Shown here one piece after another: positions 1 through 11,286 of a DNA stretch of 64,000 bases. The stretch comes from Kitagawia praeruptora (Eukaryota > Streptophyta > Magnoliopsida > Apiales > Apiaceae). The number at the start of each line of letters is the position of its first letter. The first letter of the stretch is position 1. Below the pieces are notes generated by a model that made no database searches, had not been told where the DNA came from, and worked only from the letters and a program-made list of their open reading frames with translations. The translations under genes were made by a program, and so were the position numbers. Where the stretch lies: the NCBI GenBank assembly GCA_037693485.1, contig CM075350.1, forward strand, positions 68,614,001 to 68,678,000, given 5' to 3'.

Positions 1-3000
1 TGAGAAAATCAATTAACTCCAGCTTCCACACCCTTTCCACTCTATCTTCCGAATCTAACATTGCAATAATCCTTTCTATATCATATAGCTTGCCCCAATG
101 CTGACATGTCCCTTGCCTGAATTTCTTCTGTCTCCCATCAGTGTATTTAAATTCAAGACAATCATCAACAATGGCAACATGATAGATTCTTTGAACTCTT
201 AGGAATTGCAGTTGATCTTCATCAAAGTCTTCATCTAGTGGTGGTAGGTTTAACCCTGGAATAATTGTCAGTGCCCTAGACTTGGATAATTTCACCCTTC
301 TTGCAGCATGCTTGAACTTAATCCTTTTTACTTGATTGCTAGGCAGAAACTTATGACCCTTGCTTGTAGACCATTGTAGTACTCCATTAGCAGTTTGCTT
401 TTGGAAACATACAGATGGTTTCTTGAGTTGAATCCTCTTCTTCTTGAGGTGGTAAAACAGTTGCAGAAGCCGTAGATTTAGATTTTGATAGGTCATTACT
501 AACAATATCCACCCTAGACTTAGAGTCTTGTTTTGTGGTGAGATTACTCTCAGTAATGCCTAAGGCTTGCTATTTTCCACTCTTCCTCTCATAGACTCTA
601 CCTTGGTCATTATCACCTTTCTTGTCCTTGTTGTCTCTCTTCTTCTTCTTGTCTTCATCATCCTTATCACTCCTGTGATGTCTTCTCCTTCCATCACTCT
701 TGTCTCCATCTTTGTCTTGATCACCATCCTTGCTTGAGTTGAACTTAGCAGATTCAGGTACAATGCCAGATGCAATGTATGATCTGAGATAGGATATGGC
801 TTCCAATTCTTCTGCTGTTCTTACACCCTTCTTCTTGTTTATCTTTTCCACAATGGCAATGATAAGGTTTTGGTTGTTGGGGACCAGATGCTTGGGAATG
901 ATCAACTGTTGGATTTCATCAATTCTTGTACCAGATTGGTAGATAATTGTCCTTGGATTTGTCATCACCTTAGGCAATCTGGTTGGTTGCTCATCCCTCA
1001 AGTCATTGTAGAGACTTTTGTTGTTCTCATTTGCATCTCTCTTCTCAATCCTACTGATTAGGGCATCCACCTCTGAGTACACTAAGCCTTGTAGGGTCTT
1101 GAAGGTTAGATGCCATATTTTGGATTTAGAAACCATTAATATCTCCTTGAACCATAAGCTGTTGATTTTCTTGGGTATGACAGTGAAATAGTCAATCTGC
1201 TCCTTCAGCATCCTTAGATAGAACTGAGTGTCACCAGCCTGTTCCCTTGTGGCTTTCAGAAACTCCAAGAAGGCTTTATCATGATAGACATTTGAATTAG
1301 CAACTTCTTGTAGCTTGGCCTCAGTAATAACTTTCACTTCTACAAGCTTGGCACTTTCAGTCTTGGAGAGGAGAGGTTTGTCAGATGGCATACTCCCTGC
1401 AACCTGGAGGTGATAGATTGCTTTTGGCCATCAGGAGTAGTGATGTGCACAGTTGGTAGAGTGACAACTGGTAGAGAGGTTGGAGGCTCATCAACTTTGG
1501 ATTTCCCTTTGCTTGACACATGAGTTTTCTCTCTTGTTCTTGGATGACCACCCTCATTGATTGATATGCCCTTCTCTTGAGGTTTCTTCCTCTTAGTCTG
1601 ATGCTCCCTCTTAGGTTTTGAGTCCTTTGAGTTCCTCTTCTCCCCCTTAGGCTTGTTGACAGGCACTGAGACTTTAGTAGGGGCCTTTGGAGTTGAAGAA
1701 GTGGGAGGCATAGATTTCTAAGGTAGAGGAAGACCCATATGTTTCATCATGGCTGACAGCATCAATTGTTGATGCAGTAGAACATCAGTTGTGGTAGTGG
1801 CTTGAGTGCTCAACTACTCAGTGAGAGTTGCAACTTTGTCTGTCAGCTGAGCATTGGACTGTTTGAGAGAGACCACTTCTTGTTCAAGAGATTCCACCTT
1901 TGTGAACAACTTAGTGGCTTTAAAACCAGATAGTGATTGATCTTTCAGTCTCTCCACTTCAAATTTGGTCATCTCATGCACAGGGACCTCGGTCACCAGC
2001 TTATCTCCATATTGATTTTTAAACAGGGTCCTCAGCATGGCATTAGCATCTGTTGTCTGATCTGATAATTTTTTCATCTGAATATCCATAGTCTTGACAA
2101 ACCCCTAGACCAACAGCATAGAGTTGTCCATCTTGATGCACTCAGACTTGCAGAGTTGAACCTCCTTGAGAACATTATCCAGTTGGGGAAATTTGGTATC
2201 AAAATCCCTTTTCACTTTATGCACCTCTTTGATTGTAGCTGCACACACTTCATTCACTTCTGTCTTGAGACCTTTGCCAAGATAGTGTGTAGCTTTGAGA
2301 ATGCCTTTATAAGCGTCATTCACTGCTTCATATACATCACTAGGAGTGAGAGATTTGTCATTGGACCCTAGTGATGTGATGTATTCTTCCCTGAGGTACT
2401 GCAGGACTTCTACATTGTCATCTCTCTCAGCATCATCTATTATCTTGGCCTTTTGCAACTCCACATCATCTATGTGACATAGCAAAATTGCTTCATAGTC
2501 TGGATTTGGAATGTTTGAGGTGACAAGGTTCTGAGCTATCTTTACAAACTCAGGAATCTGATCCACAACCAAGCTTTAAAGTGCTTCAACCATCAATTGT
2601 GGTGGAACAGATCCTGATCCTGAAGCACTGTCATGTTGCACAGGCTTCAGCCATTATGACATAAAGTCAGAGCTAGAGCTAGGCAAGCTAGACTCCTCAG
2701 TTACAGATGCAACTTCTGCAACCGGATGGATTGACTCTACTATTGTTGCCTCCACAGGAGTGGGATGAGTTACAACAGTAGTTGACATAGGCATAGAGTC
2801 TCTAGTGAAAACTAGTGAAGCCTCTGTGTGGGTGATTGTGTCATCAGGATATGCCCCAGCATGCATTCCCTCACCATCTAAATGTGGTTCCTGGGTGGTG
2901 AACAAAGTGTCATGCACTAAGTCACTTGAGTCCATTGGCTCACCAAGAGAAAAGAATTCTTGATGATCAATGCCTTGCTCCTCAATTGATTGAGTTGCAG

Positions 3001-4306
3001 GCTCCAAAGAAATTTGAGTATTAGATTCTGGAAAAGAAGTGTCTTGTAGATTTGATTTTGGCAACTCCTCCTGAGAAATAGAGGAAGTTTCAAGTGTGAT
3101 GTGCTCTCCACTCAGTGTTGTGCCAGCCTTATCACTCTCATGTGCTGACTTATTACAAGAAGGTGCATTGGGGAGGATGCTTGATTCTATAGATGTACCC
3201 TATTGAGAGGATACATCTAGTGAGCTGTTTGCCCCTAATTTTACAACCTCAGCCATTTGTGTAACTGAAGAGGTGGTTTTTGATTTCTTTTTCTTATTTG
3301 GCCTTAGTAAGGGTGACTCAGGTTCCTCACTTTCTAAGCCTAATTCTACAGCCAATGCTGCTTCAGATAAGATGGTTAAAGGTGCAGTATCGACCTGTTT
3401 TCACTTCTTCTCCTTTTTACTAACACCACCCTGTTGAGAGGATGATGTAGGTGGCTCTGTGTGTGGTAGAGTGTTTGGTTGAGGGGGTTGGTTAGCAATC
3501 CCTGGGTTAGCATTTTGTTCTACTTGCTTGGGCTGTGCTAACTGTGACTTAGATTCAAATATTGGCATGTTGTGGGGGTAAGTCCTAAATAAACCCTCCA
3601 TCTGGATCTAGGATAGCCTATTCTATTTCTATCTATCCCAGGTAATTCAATCAATTTATCATTTTTAAAATTAAGTACAGATTGAATAAAACGAGGGAAG
3701 AAAATGTCAGTACCTCTCTTGGCTGAGTTCTTACCAAGTCTCCCATACAACTCTTCTAGAATAAGTTGTCCAACATCTATCTTTCTCCCATAGGCTAAGG
3801 CATAGCATATCTGCTGTGTAGGTGCACTGATTTGATCATAGCTAGACTTCCTGGCAGTGAAGACTTGAAGAAGAGTTGCAAACACATAGCTCCACTCTTT
3901 TCTTAGATTCTTCCTGTTTAGATGCCCAAGTTTAATCTCATCTGAGTACCTAATGAACTCGAAGAAGTCTAGCAACTCAGCATTCGTGGCTAGTGGGTCA
4001 TACACTTCTTGTTGAGAGCCCAATCCTAATGCTTGATTCATATCCTCAGTAGTAATAGTAATGTCCTTATCTTGAATTTTGCAGAAAATGGTATAGGTGA
4101 GAGTGGCATCCTGAAGTGCATTAGTCTCACAGACAACAGAGCTCTAGAATCGCTCTAGAATGTCTAGATACAAAGTAGGATTAGTTGATAGAGCATTCTT
4201 GATGTAAGATTCAGACATCCACTCCACAAAACATTTGAAATTAGCATTGGGTGCCTCAACATCACTGGTTAGGGTGATAAAGTTGGTGTTGAATTTCACG
4301 GTTGCC
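1..4306 (-). pseudogene. Element B ORF3 (post-pol 'env-like' ORF), degenerate
   Basis: Translation on the minus strand starts at the ATG at 4306 and proceeds through open stretches 4041-3538, 3601-3401, 3064-2654, 2572-2105, 2089-1814, 1711-1340 and 1391-560, then on to the window edge. These are separated by several in-frame stops and by frameshifts near 3600, 1390 and 400. The segment near 3890 has the motif LRKEWS followed by a conserved block also present in the ORF3 of A and C, which identifies it. The rest is Ser/Thr/Pro-rich, then coiled coil (2100-1814), then Lys/Asp-rich near 600-750. No transmembrane helix is apparent, so 'envelope' is a positional label only. Function of this ORF in Sireviruses is unknown. 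Confidence 0.8.
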
Positions 4307-4424
4307 ATTGAGACAGAGAAAAGAGAGAAAAGAATGAAGGTTGAAGAAGAAATTTAGCTTTTTGAGGTTAGGGTTTTCAGGGGTTTTGGAACTCTAGATG
4401 CTTGAGAAATCGAATGAAATGAAT

Positions 4425-5192
4425 TGTTAGGAATAATTCATGAGTTGTGATGTTAAGAATAGAATTTTACTTATACTTCTTGTATATCCTGATTTATAAA
4501 GGATTTAGCACTTTGTATAGGAAATATGTGTTAGACAGTTATCTGTAAAGTTTAGTCAGGAATGAACAGTGCATCGAGTACTACATGTCAGGAACTGAGA
4601 TTGAATCCTGATACGTCAAGTAAAATACTGATCAAGTACTGATAGGATGGTCAGATCCTGATGCAAGATGAAATCCTAATATCAGTCGTGTTACTGATGA
4701 TGTCATTATGGATGCTACAGAAACTGGCAAGTGCTATAAAACAGGATCTTTGTTTGAGGAACAAGCAAGAAGATTTTATGAAGGAAAGAATATTCTGTTG
4801 ATGGAAACTATCAACTGGACGGCAGAACATTGTCATGTATAGATTATCTTTCTATGATTAGTTGATAGGAAGCATTATAAATACTCTCTCTATATCATTG
4901 TAAAAAGAGTCGTGGTCGTGCGAAGCAATTGTGAGTTGAGCAATTGAGTTTGTGTGCGTAGCTCTGTATAAGGTTTGTATTCGAGAGTTCGAAACAAACA
5001 GAGAGAGATTTATTTTGTAAACAGCTGCTAAAGGTATTTGTACATCTTTGGTAGAGTTTGTATTTGATCTTATTAATACAAACAGTTTGATTCATTCGTT
5101 TATTCTTGTTTATCTAATCAAGCAAAAATCAGACACGATTATATAACTTGTATTCAACCCCCCCCCCCTTCTACAAGTTGTTCGAGTTAACA
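4425..5192 (+). repeat. 5' LTR of element A
   Basis: 768 bp, beginning TGTTAGGAAT and ending AGTTAACA. It matches 14771-15533 nearly throughout. It contains the promoter (TATA near 4876) and repeated CTGATA/TCAGGAT-type words in its first half. A run of C residues at 5157-5168 lies near the 3' end and differs in length from the other LTR. Confidence 0.95.
4876..4883 (+). promoter_or_regulatory. TATA box in 5' LTR of A
   Basis: TATAAATA followed by a CT-rich stretch, in the usual U3 position of a copia LTR. Genomic RNA would start about 30 bp downstream. The 3' LTR copy reads TATAAATAATC. Confidence 0.6.
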
Positions 5193-5194
5193 AT

Positions 5195-5209
5195 TGGTAT
5201 CAGAGCAGG
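5195..5209 (+). promoter_or_regulatory. Primer-binding site of A (initiator tRNA-Met)
   Basis: TGGTATCAGAGCAGG lies 2 bp after the 5' LTR. This is the standard complement of the plant initiator methionine tRNA 3' end used to prime minus-strand DNA in copia elements. Confidence 0.93.
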
Positions 5210-5241
5210 TTGATTTCGAATAATCATAAAGATCTGCAATC

Positions 5242-6789
5242 ATGTCTGGTTACAAGGATGGGAATACTAAGATTCCTATGCTCAAGAGAAACGAATATAC
5301 TCTATGGGAAGTAAAGATGTTGCATCATCTAGAAGCAACAGATCCTGATTATCTTGAAAGAATCAGAGATGGACCTTTTATCCCAACGAAGGTTGTTGGA
5401 CAAGCAACTGTTGATGGTGAGGTTATTCCAGAACATACAGCAGAGAAGCCTAAATCTGAGTGGTCAGATAAGGACAAGGAGAATGTTCTTAAAGATGCTA
5501 AAGTGAGAAACATATTATTCAACAGTCTTGATTCTGTTCTCACTAACTATGTTCTCTCTTGTAAGACTGCTAATGATATATGGGACAATCTTAAGGTTCA
5601 CTGTGAAGGAACTAAGCCAGTCAGGAAGAACATGAGGACACTACTTATACAACAGTATGAGTACTTTGAATCCAAGTCTGGTGAGTCACTTACTGATACC
5701 TTTGATAGGTTTACAAAACTCATCAATGAGATGGTCATGCATGGTAAATATTATGACTTGGAGGATATGAATACTAAGTTCATGAAAGCCTTGCCTGATT
5801 TCTACAATGAGAAGATATCTGCGATTGAGGAAGCTAATGATCTTGATGAGATATCATTAGAGGCAGTGTATGGAAAACTGAGAGCTTATGAACTTGACAA
5901 GCAGTAGAAGAAGAGCAGGAGTGAAGGAAATATGAAGACTGTTGCACTTACTGCTCAATCTGAATTAAAGAAGCTTCCAGAGGAACAGCATGATGAGCCT
6001 GCTGAAAAGAACTCAAGGAAGAAGAAAAGCAAAGAAAGTTCTTAGTCAGAGACTACTGATATAGACTCTGATAACGGTGATTCTGAATCAGAGATGGAGG
6101 AACTCTTTGTTATGTTTGCTAAAGCTTTCAAGAAAGGAAGATTCAACAGGAGAAGATTTAGCAAAGGACCTTTTCAAAAGAATGAGGAGAAGAAGAGTGA
6201 CAAAGGCAAAAGTACAATTGTCAAGCTTGATAAGGCCAAGATCAAGTGCTTTAACTGCAGCGAGCTTGGACACTTTGCTAGTGAGTGTAAGAAGCCTAGG
6301 AATTCAGGAAAGGGCAATGCACTCATGGTCACACAGAAAGATTGGGCTGATTCTAGTGATTCTGAAGATGAATTGGATTATGACAACATTGCATTGATGG
6401 CAATTGTTTCAGACAAACCTGGATCTCCAAAGAAAACTTCTTCATCTTCTGTTAAGGGCACAGGAAAGAAGCATTCAATTATCTTGGACAGTGGATGCTC
6501 TGGACATATGACTGGAAAGAAGTCCCTGGTTACAAAGTTTGAGAGGAAAGATGTCCCAGTAATATCTTTTGGAGATGGAAACAAAGGAGAAACTCTGGGA
6601 TATGGCTCAATTGTTTTGGGGAATGTCATCATAGAAAATGTAGCACTGGTTGAAGGCTTGAAACATACTCTTTTAAGCATAAGTCAACTGGGTGATAAAG
6701 GTTACAAATCAATCTTTGACAAAGAAGGATGCAAAATCTTAAAATATACAAAATGGAGACATTGTACTAACTGGTCAAAGACATGGTAA
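5242..6789 (+). pseudogene. gag: Element A gag and protease, interrupted by stops
   Basis: Starts with ATG at 5242, 50 bp after the LTR. The N-terminal 221 codons form the copia gag capsid region and end at TAG (5905-5907). The same frame continues past this stop and past a second TAG near 6043. It then gives a CCHC zinc knuckle (CFNCSELGHFASEC, about 6247-6288) that binds RNA, followed by the aspartic protease signature LDSGCSGHMTG near 6484. The frame is lost around 6755 and the integrase resumes in another frame. At least two stops and one frameshift make it non-functional. The gag N-terminus is otherwise well preserved. Confidence 0.9.
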
Positions 6790-8251
6790 CATATATGAAG
6801 CCAGCTTAAGTGATACATCTAAAGGAATTGTTAGATGTCTCTACAGCAAAGCAACAAGTAATGAAAGCTGGAATTGGCACAAGAAACTCTCACATCTCAA
6901 CTTCAAGAAGCTTAATCAACTTGTTAAGCATAATATGGTGAGAGGCCTACCTCAGGCAAATTATGTGCAAGATGGACTTTGTGATGCCTGTCAGCTTGGA
7001 AAACAAAGAAGAACCACTTTCAAGAGCAAGACTAAAAATTCAATTACTGAACCATTTCACATGCTACATCTTGATCTGTTTGGTCCAGTAAACATTATGT
7101 CTATAAGCAAGAAAAGATTTGCTCTAGTGATAGTGGATGATTTCACAAGGTTCACATGGGTGTTCTTTCTACACAAGAAGGATGAAGCTCCTCAGCAAAT
7201 CATTGAACTTGTCAAGAATATTCAGAATAACTCTGAGTACAAAGTCAAAGTACTTAGGAGTGACAATGATACAGAATTCAAGAATTCTACAATGGAGGAT
7301 TTTTGTGCAGATAATGGAATCACTCAACAGTTTTCTGCACCTGGTACACCTCAGCAAAATGGTGTAGTGGAAAGAAAGAACATGACTCTCATAGAGGCAG
7401 CAAGAACCATGCTTGTAGATGCAAAACTTCCAACCTATTTTTGGGCAGAAGCTATTAACACTGCATGTTTCACTCAAAACTGTACCTTGGTAAATAGTCA
7501 TAGAAAAACTCCCTATGAGATGATCAAAAGAAAGAAACCAAGTGTGAAATACTTTCACATCTTTGGATGCAAATGCTATGTCCTAAAAGTTCATCCAGAA
7601 CAACTTGGAAAATTTGAAGCCAAATCGGATGAAGCAATCTTTTTAGGATATTCAGCATCTAAGGCCTTCAAAGTTTATAATCTCAGAACTCACATTGTTA
7701 TGGAATCAATTCATGTTGCATTTGATGATAAGAAATTTGGAATTCTGCAAACTGATGAGAGCCATGACAAATTGGAATTTGAAAATCTGAAGAATTCTGA
7801 GATGCTCTCCAGTGATGATGAAGGTTCTCCAGAAGGAATTTCTATTGCTTCTCAAAGGAATGCTACTGTTAAGGGGGAGCAAATAGATCAAAGAGAACAC
7901 AGTGATCATCAGGAGCAGACTAGCTATACAGAGTCTACTCCATCAGGAACTGATCTTTCAGAGTCTACTAAGGAAAGATCAGTAACTAGCAGCAATATGG
8001 AATCTATTGATCAAAGGGGAGTTATTGAAGGCAGAGAGAATTCTTCTACAAGAGATACCACTAACTTAGGGGGAGAATCTAGCAGAGGCAATCTACCACC
8101 TGTTAGAAAATGGACAAAGGATCATACTGAAGATTTGATTATTGGTGATCCAAATAGTGGTGTTCGAACTAGAAGATCAATTCAAAATGAATGCTTGTAT
8201 AGTTGCTTTCTCTCAAAGAATGAACCTAAGAAGGTTGAAGAAGCCTTATAG
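6790..8251 (+). pseudogene. pol: Element A integrase region of pol
   Basis: The longest open part starts at 6935. Upstream in the same frame lies the GAG-pre-integrase zinc-binding segment (WHKKLSHLNF near 6874, then CDACQLGK near 6982). The catalytic core shows LDLFGP, RSDNDTEF and a TPQQNGVVERKN motif carrying the glutamate, so the D-D-E triad is visible. A Ser-rich linker follows. The frame ends at TAG 8249-8251, where related elements read Leu before DPDW. This is a point lesion that separates integrase from RT. The RT continues in the same frame. Confidence 0.92.
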
Positions 8252-9745
8252 GATCCTGATTGGGTAATTGCAATGCAGGAGGAGTTAAATGAGTTTGAGA
8301 GAAACAAAGTCTGGAAACTGGTACCAAGACCTAAAGATAGATCTATTGTTGGTGCAAAATGGGTTTTCAGAAACAAGCTAGATGAATCTGGTATGATTGT
8401 AAGAAACAAAGCAAGACTGGTGGCCAAGGGTTATTCTCAGGAAGAAGGCATTGATTATGATGAGACCTTTGCACATGTAGCAAGATTGGAAGCAATCAGA
8501 ATGTTTCTTGCATTTGCAGCTCATTCAAAATTCAAGGTATACCAGATGGATGTAAAGAGTGCTTTTCTAAATGGCAAACTTGATGAGGAAGTGTATGTGG
8601 AACAGCCACCTGGATTTGTTGATCCAAAGTTTCTAAATCATGTCTACAAACTTGACAAGGCACTCTATGGACTAAAGCAGGCACCGAGAGCATGGTATGA
8701 GACTTTGTCTAAATTTCTTCTTGAAAATGGCTTCACAAGAGGTACAATTGACAAAACTCTATTCTTTAGAAAGATAAAAGGTGAATTGCTTTTAGTTCAA
8801 ATTTTTGTTGATGATATCATATTTGGCTCTACTAATGAAAAGTTATGTGCTAAGTTTAGCAAGCTTATGCAGTCTAAGTATCAGATGAGCATGATGGGTG
8901 AATTAAATTATTTCTTAGGCTTGCAGGTCAAACAGATTGAGACTGGTATTTTCATTAATCAGTCAAAGTATATTAAAGATCTTTTAAGAAGGTTTGACTT
9001 TCAAGACTGTGCAGTTGCAAAAACACCCATGGCAACAACCACTAAACTAGACTCTGATCCTAAGGGAAAGAGTGTGGATAATACTAGTTATAGAGGCATG
9101 ATAGGTTCATTGTTGTATTTAACTGCAAGTAGACCAGATTTAATGTTTTCTACCTGTTTATGTGCTAGATTCCAAAGTGATCCTAAGGAATCTCATTTAA
9201 TTGCCGTGAAGAGAATTTTTAGATATCTCAAAGGAACTCCAAATCTTGGTTTGTAGTATCTTAGAGAATCTGATTTCTTCCTAATTGGCTATTCAGACTC
9301 TGATTATGCAGGGTGTAAGATAGATAGGATAAGCACTACAGGTACATGTCAATTCTTGGGATATAGATTGATTTCTTGGGCAAGCAAGAAGCAACAATCT
9401 GTTTCAATCTCAACTGCAGAAGCTGAGTACATAGCAGCAGGCAGTTGTTGTGCACAGCTCCTTTGGATAAGAAATCAATTGATGGATTATGGTATGACAC
9501 TAAGTAATATTCCTATGTTTTGTGATAATACTAGTGCTTTCAAAATTGCAGAAAATCCAGTTCAACATTCAAGGACTAAGCACATTGATGTCAGGTATCA
9601 TTTTATTAGAGAACATATTGAGAATGGTACTGTGGAACTTCATTTTGTTCCTACTGACAAACAGCTTGCAGATATTCTAACTAAACCACTTGATGAGACT
9701 ACATTCAGTAAGTTAGTGAGTGAGTTAGGAATGTTAAATTTCTAG
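8252..9745 (+). pseudogene. pol: Element A reverse transcriptase and RNase H
   Basis: Same frame as the integrase. RT begins with EELNEFERNKVWKLVPRP near 8278. It contains KARLVAKGY, YQMDVKSAFLNG, LYGLKQAPRAWY and the active-site motif FVDDIIFGS near 8808, with Phe where the family usually has Tyr. A TAG at 9254-9256 replaces the Trp of the usual GLWY, consistent with a G-to-A change. RNase H follows with DSDYAG, STAEAEYIA, CDNTSA and the C-terminal DILTKPLD, ending at 9745. The polyprotein cannot be made intact. Confidence 0.92.
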
Positions 9746-10206
9746 ATCTTTAACATCTGCAAAAGTAGCAAGGTATGTTGTTTTCAACTTATAGACTTGA
9801 TATTCTTGTCAGAATCTATATTTGATTGTTAAATGCTTAAGATGTAACATGGTACATTGATAAATTTCAGTATGATAGACTTGTTAATAAACATCAGAAT
9901 CAGGATTACTATCAGTATGCTAACGTCATCAGGATTTCATTGTCAGTATCAGGATTGTGAAATTTGTGTTTGCTATTATTTCAAATCCTGAAGTTCATGT
10001 AATATAGTGGTCTAATTCTGAGTTTTGTTAAGTCTAGGCAAGCAAGTTTTAATTCATTCATACTGATAGTTTATATTATCATTCAAATCAGTCAATAAAC
10101 AACAAAAGACAAGTAGATAATAAGAAATTGTATTTTCATTAATTGAAAGCATTACATACATGGAAATGAAATACAACATCTTTTTGTCTAACTTCCACTG
10201 ATAATC

Positions 10207-10587
10207 CTATACTTGTCTAATGATATGGATTCTGAGATACAGGATAAAGAGCATCTCAAGAAATCCATCAGGGGATTTGAACAGCCTCATCTGCTCTTGG
10301 ATTCCTTGTCTGGGCGACTTGAATGAGAGTAGCTGACTTGAATGTATAGCATCCCCATCAAGATCAACCTCAGACTCTCGGCCAAATTCTTCATCCTCAA
10401 GTTTTGAGGAGGTTAGAGGGTGATTGTATCCAACAGATGGATGTTCTAAGAGAAGGTTCTGGACATTATGTGGATCTACTCCAATCATGTCTAAAACGAT
10501 GAGAAAAGTCATCTCTTCAAAGAGACGAATATTGAATCTTTGGTGTTTATCATCTGTGAGAAATCGAAAGATTGGATTGAAGGTCAT
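10207..10587 (-). CDS. Antisense ORF in the spacer of element A, hypothetical
   Basis: An open frame runs on the minus strand and could begin at ATG 10659. A TATA word (TTTATAAAC, 10664-10673) is too close for that start, so the ATG at 10587, about 80 bp downstream, is the likelier one. It gives about 126 residues beginning MTFNPIFRFLTDD. The protein is acidic in the middle (EDEEFGRESEVDLDGD) and hydrophobic at the C-terminus (FLEMLFILYLRIHII). I recognise no family. The TATA-ORF arrangement is gene-like and opposes pol and ORF3. It may be a captured host fragment or an antisense additional ORF of this lineage. No counterpart is visible in the spacers of B or C. Confidence 0.45.
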   Translation of the reverse strand: MTFNPIFRFLTDDKHQRFNIRLFEEMTFLIVLDMIGVDPHNVQNLLLEHPSVGYNHPLTSSKLEDEEFGRESEVDLDGDAIHSSQLLSFKSPRQGIQEQMRLFKSPDGFLEMLFILYLRIHIIRQV

Positions 10588-10663
10588 TGTATTTAGTGGA
10601 AGCTCTGTATTTACAGAGAGGTTTTGTGTGTTTTTGGAGTTAAGAAAGGCAAAAGACATCAAG

Positions 10664-10673
10664 TGTTTATAAA
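10664..10673 (-). promoter_or_regulatory. TATA box of antisense ORF in element A
   Basis: TTTATAAAC on the minus strand, about 77 bp upstream of the ATG at 10587, which leaves room for a 5' UTR of roughly 50 nt. Confidence 0.4.
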
Positions 10674-11286
10674 GGAAAGAGTGAGAAGCTGAACAGTCAT
10701 TTTAAATATTCAATGTATTGGCGTATATATCTATACGTATGACTGGTCCTTTCATATTTCCAAGATATTTTTGACAATCTAACAAGTTTTTTTTGTTTAG
10801 ATTATTGATGTTCTTTTCAGGTTAAATTCTAACATTGCCACGTGGAACTTCATTTAATCTTTGGAATCAGGATGATAGTGATCAGGAAAATGAAAGTGAT
10901 TTCATCAGGATTGATGATTATTTTTATTATTTTTAATCACATTCAGAGTTGTGATTATCTTGGTGAAAAAGATCACATCAGAAAATGAAGCTGATCAGTA
11001 TTGATTTTATTTTGATTTTACCCTGATTTATTTAATTGAAATCAATTTTGGATTTTATTTTCCAAAAAATCGTGGGTAAACTGCATTTTTCAGGGACTGA
11101 CACCTGTCAACCTACGTGTCAACGTGGGTTAGTGGGTCTGAAGGATTTTTTAATATATCTTTATTTTGAGACTCTGATTGTTTATTGCTAACTTTTAATT
11201 CGTATTTCCTAAAGCAAAAACATTAATTCAAATTCTCAAAATCGCTAATCAATTTCAAGATTTCTCAAGTTCTTTTCAGATCAAAA

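Larger units (their letters stand above)
9746..11286 (+). other. Element A spacer between pol and ORF3, motif-rich
   Basis: No plus-strand ORF of note. The short word ATCAGGAT and close variants recur at about 9899-9950 and 10862-10910, and related CTGATA words occur in the LTRs. The spacer also holds the antisense gene-like ORF at 10207-10587. The remainder is AT-rich. Confidence 0.7.

Noticed and set aside
4651..4836. 61-codon minus-strand ORF, also at 14997-15182
   Set aside because: It lies inside both LTRs of element A, antisense to the promoter region, with no gene-like features.
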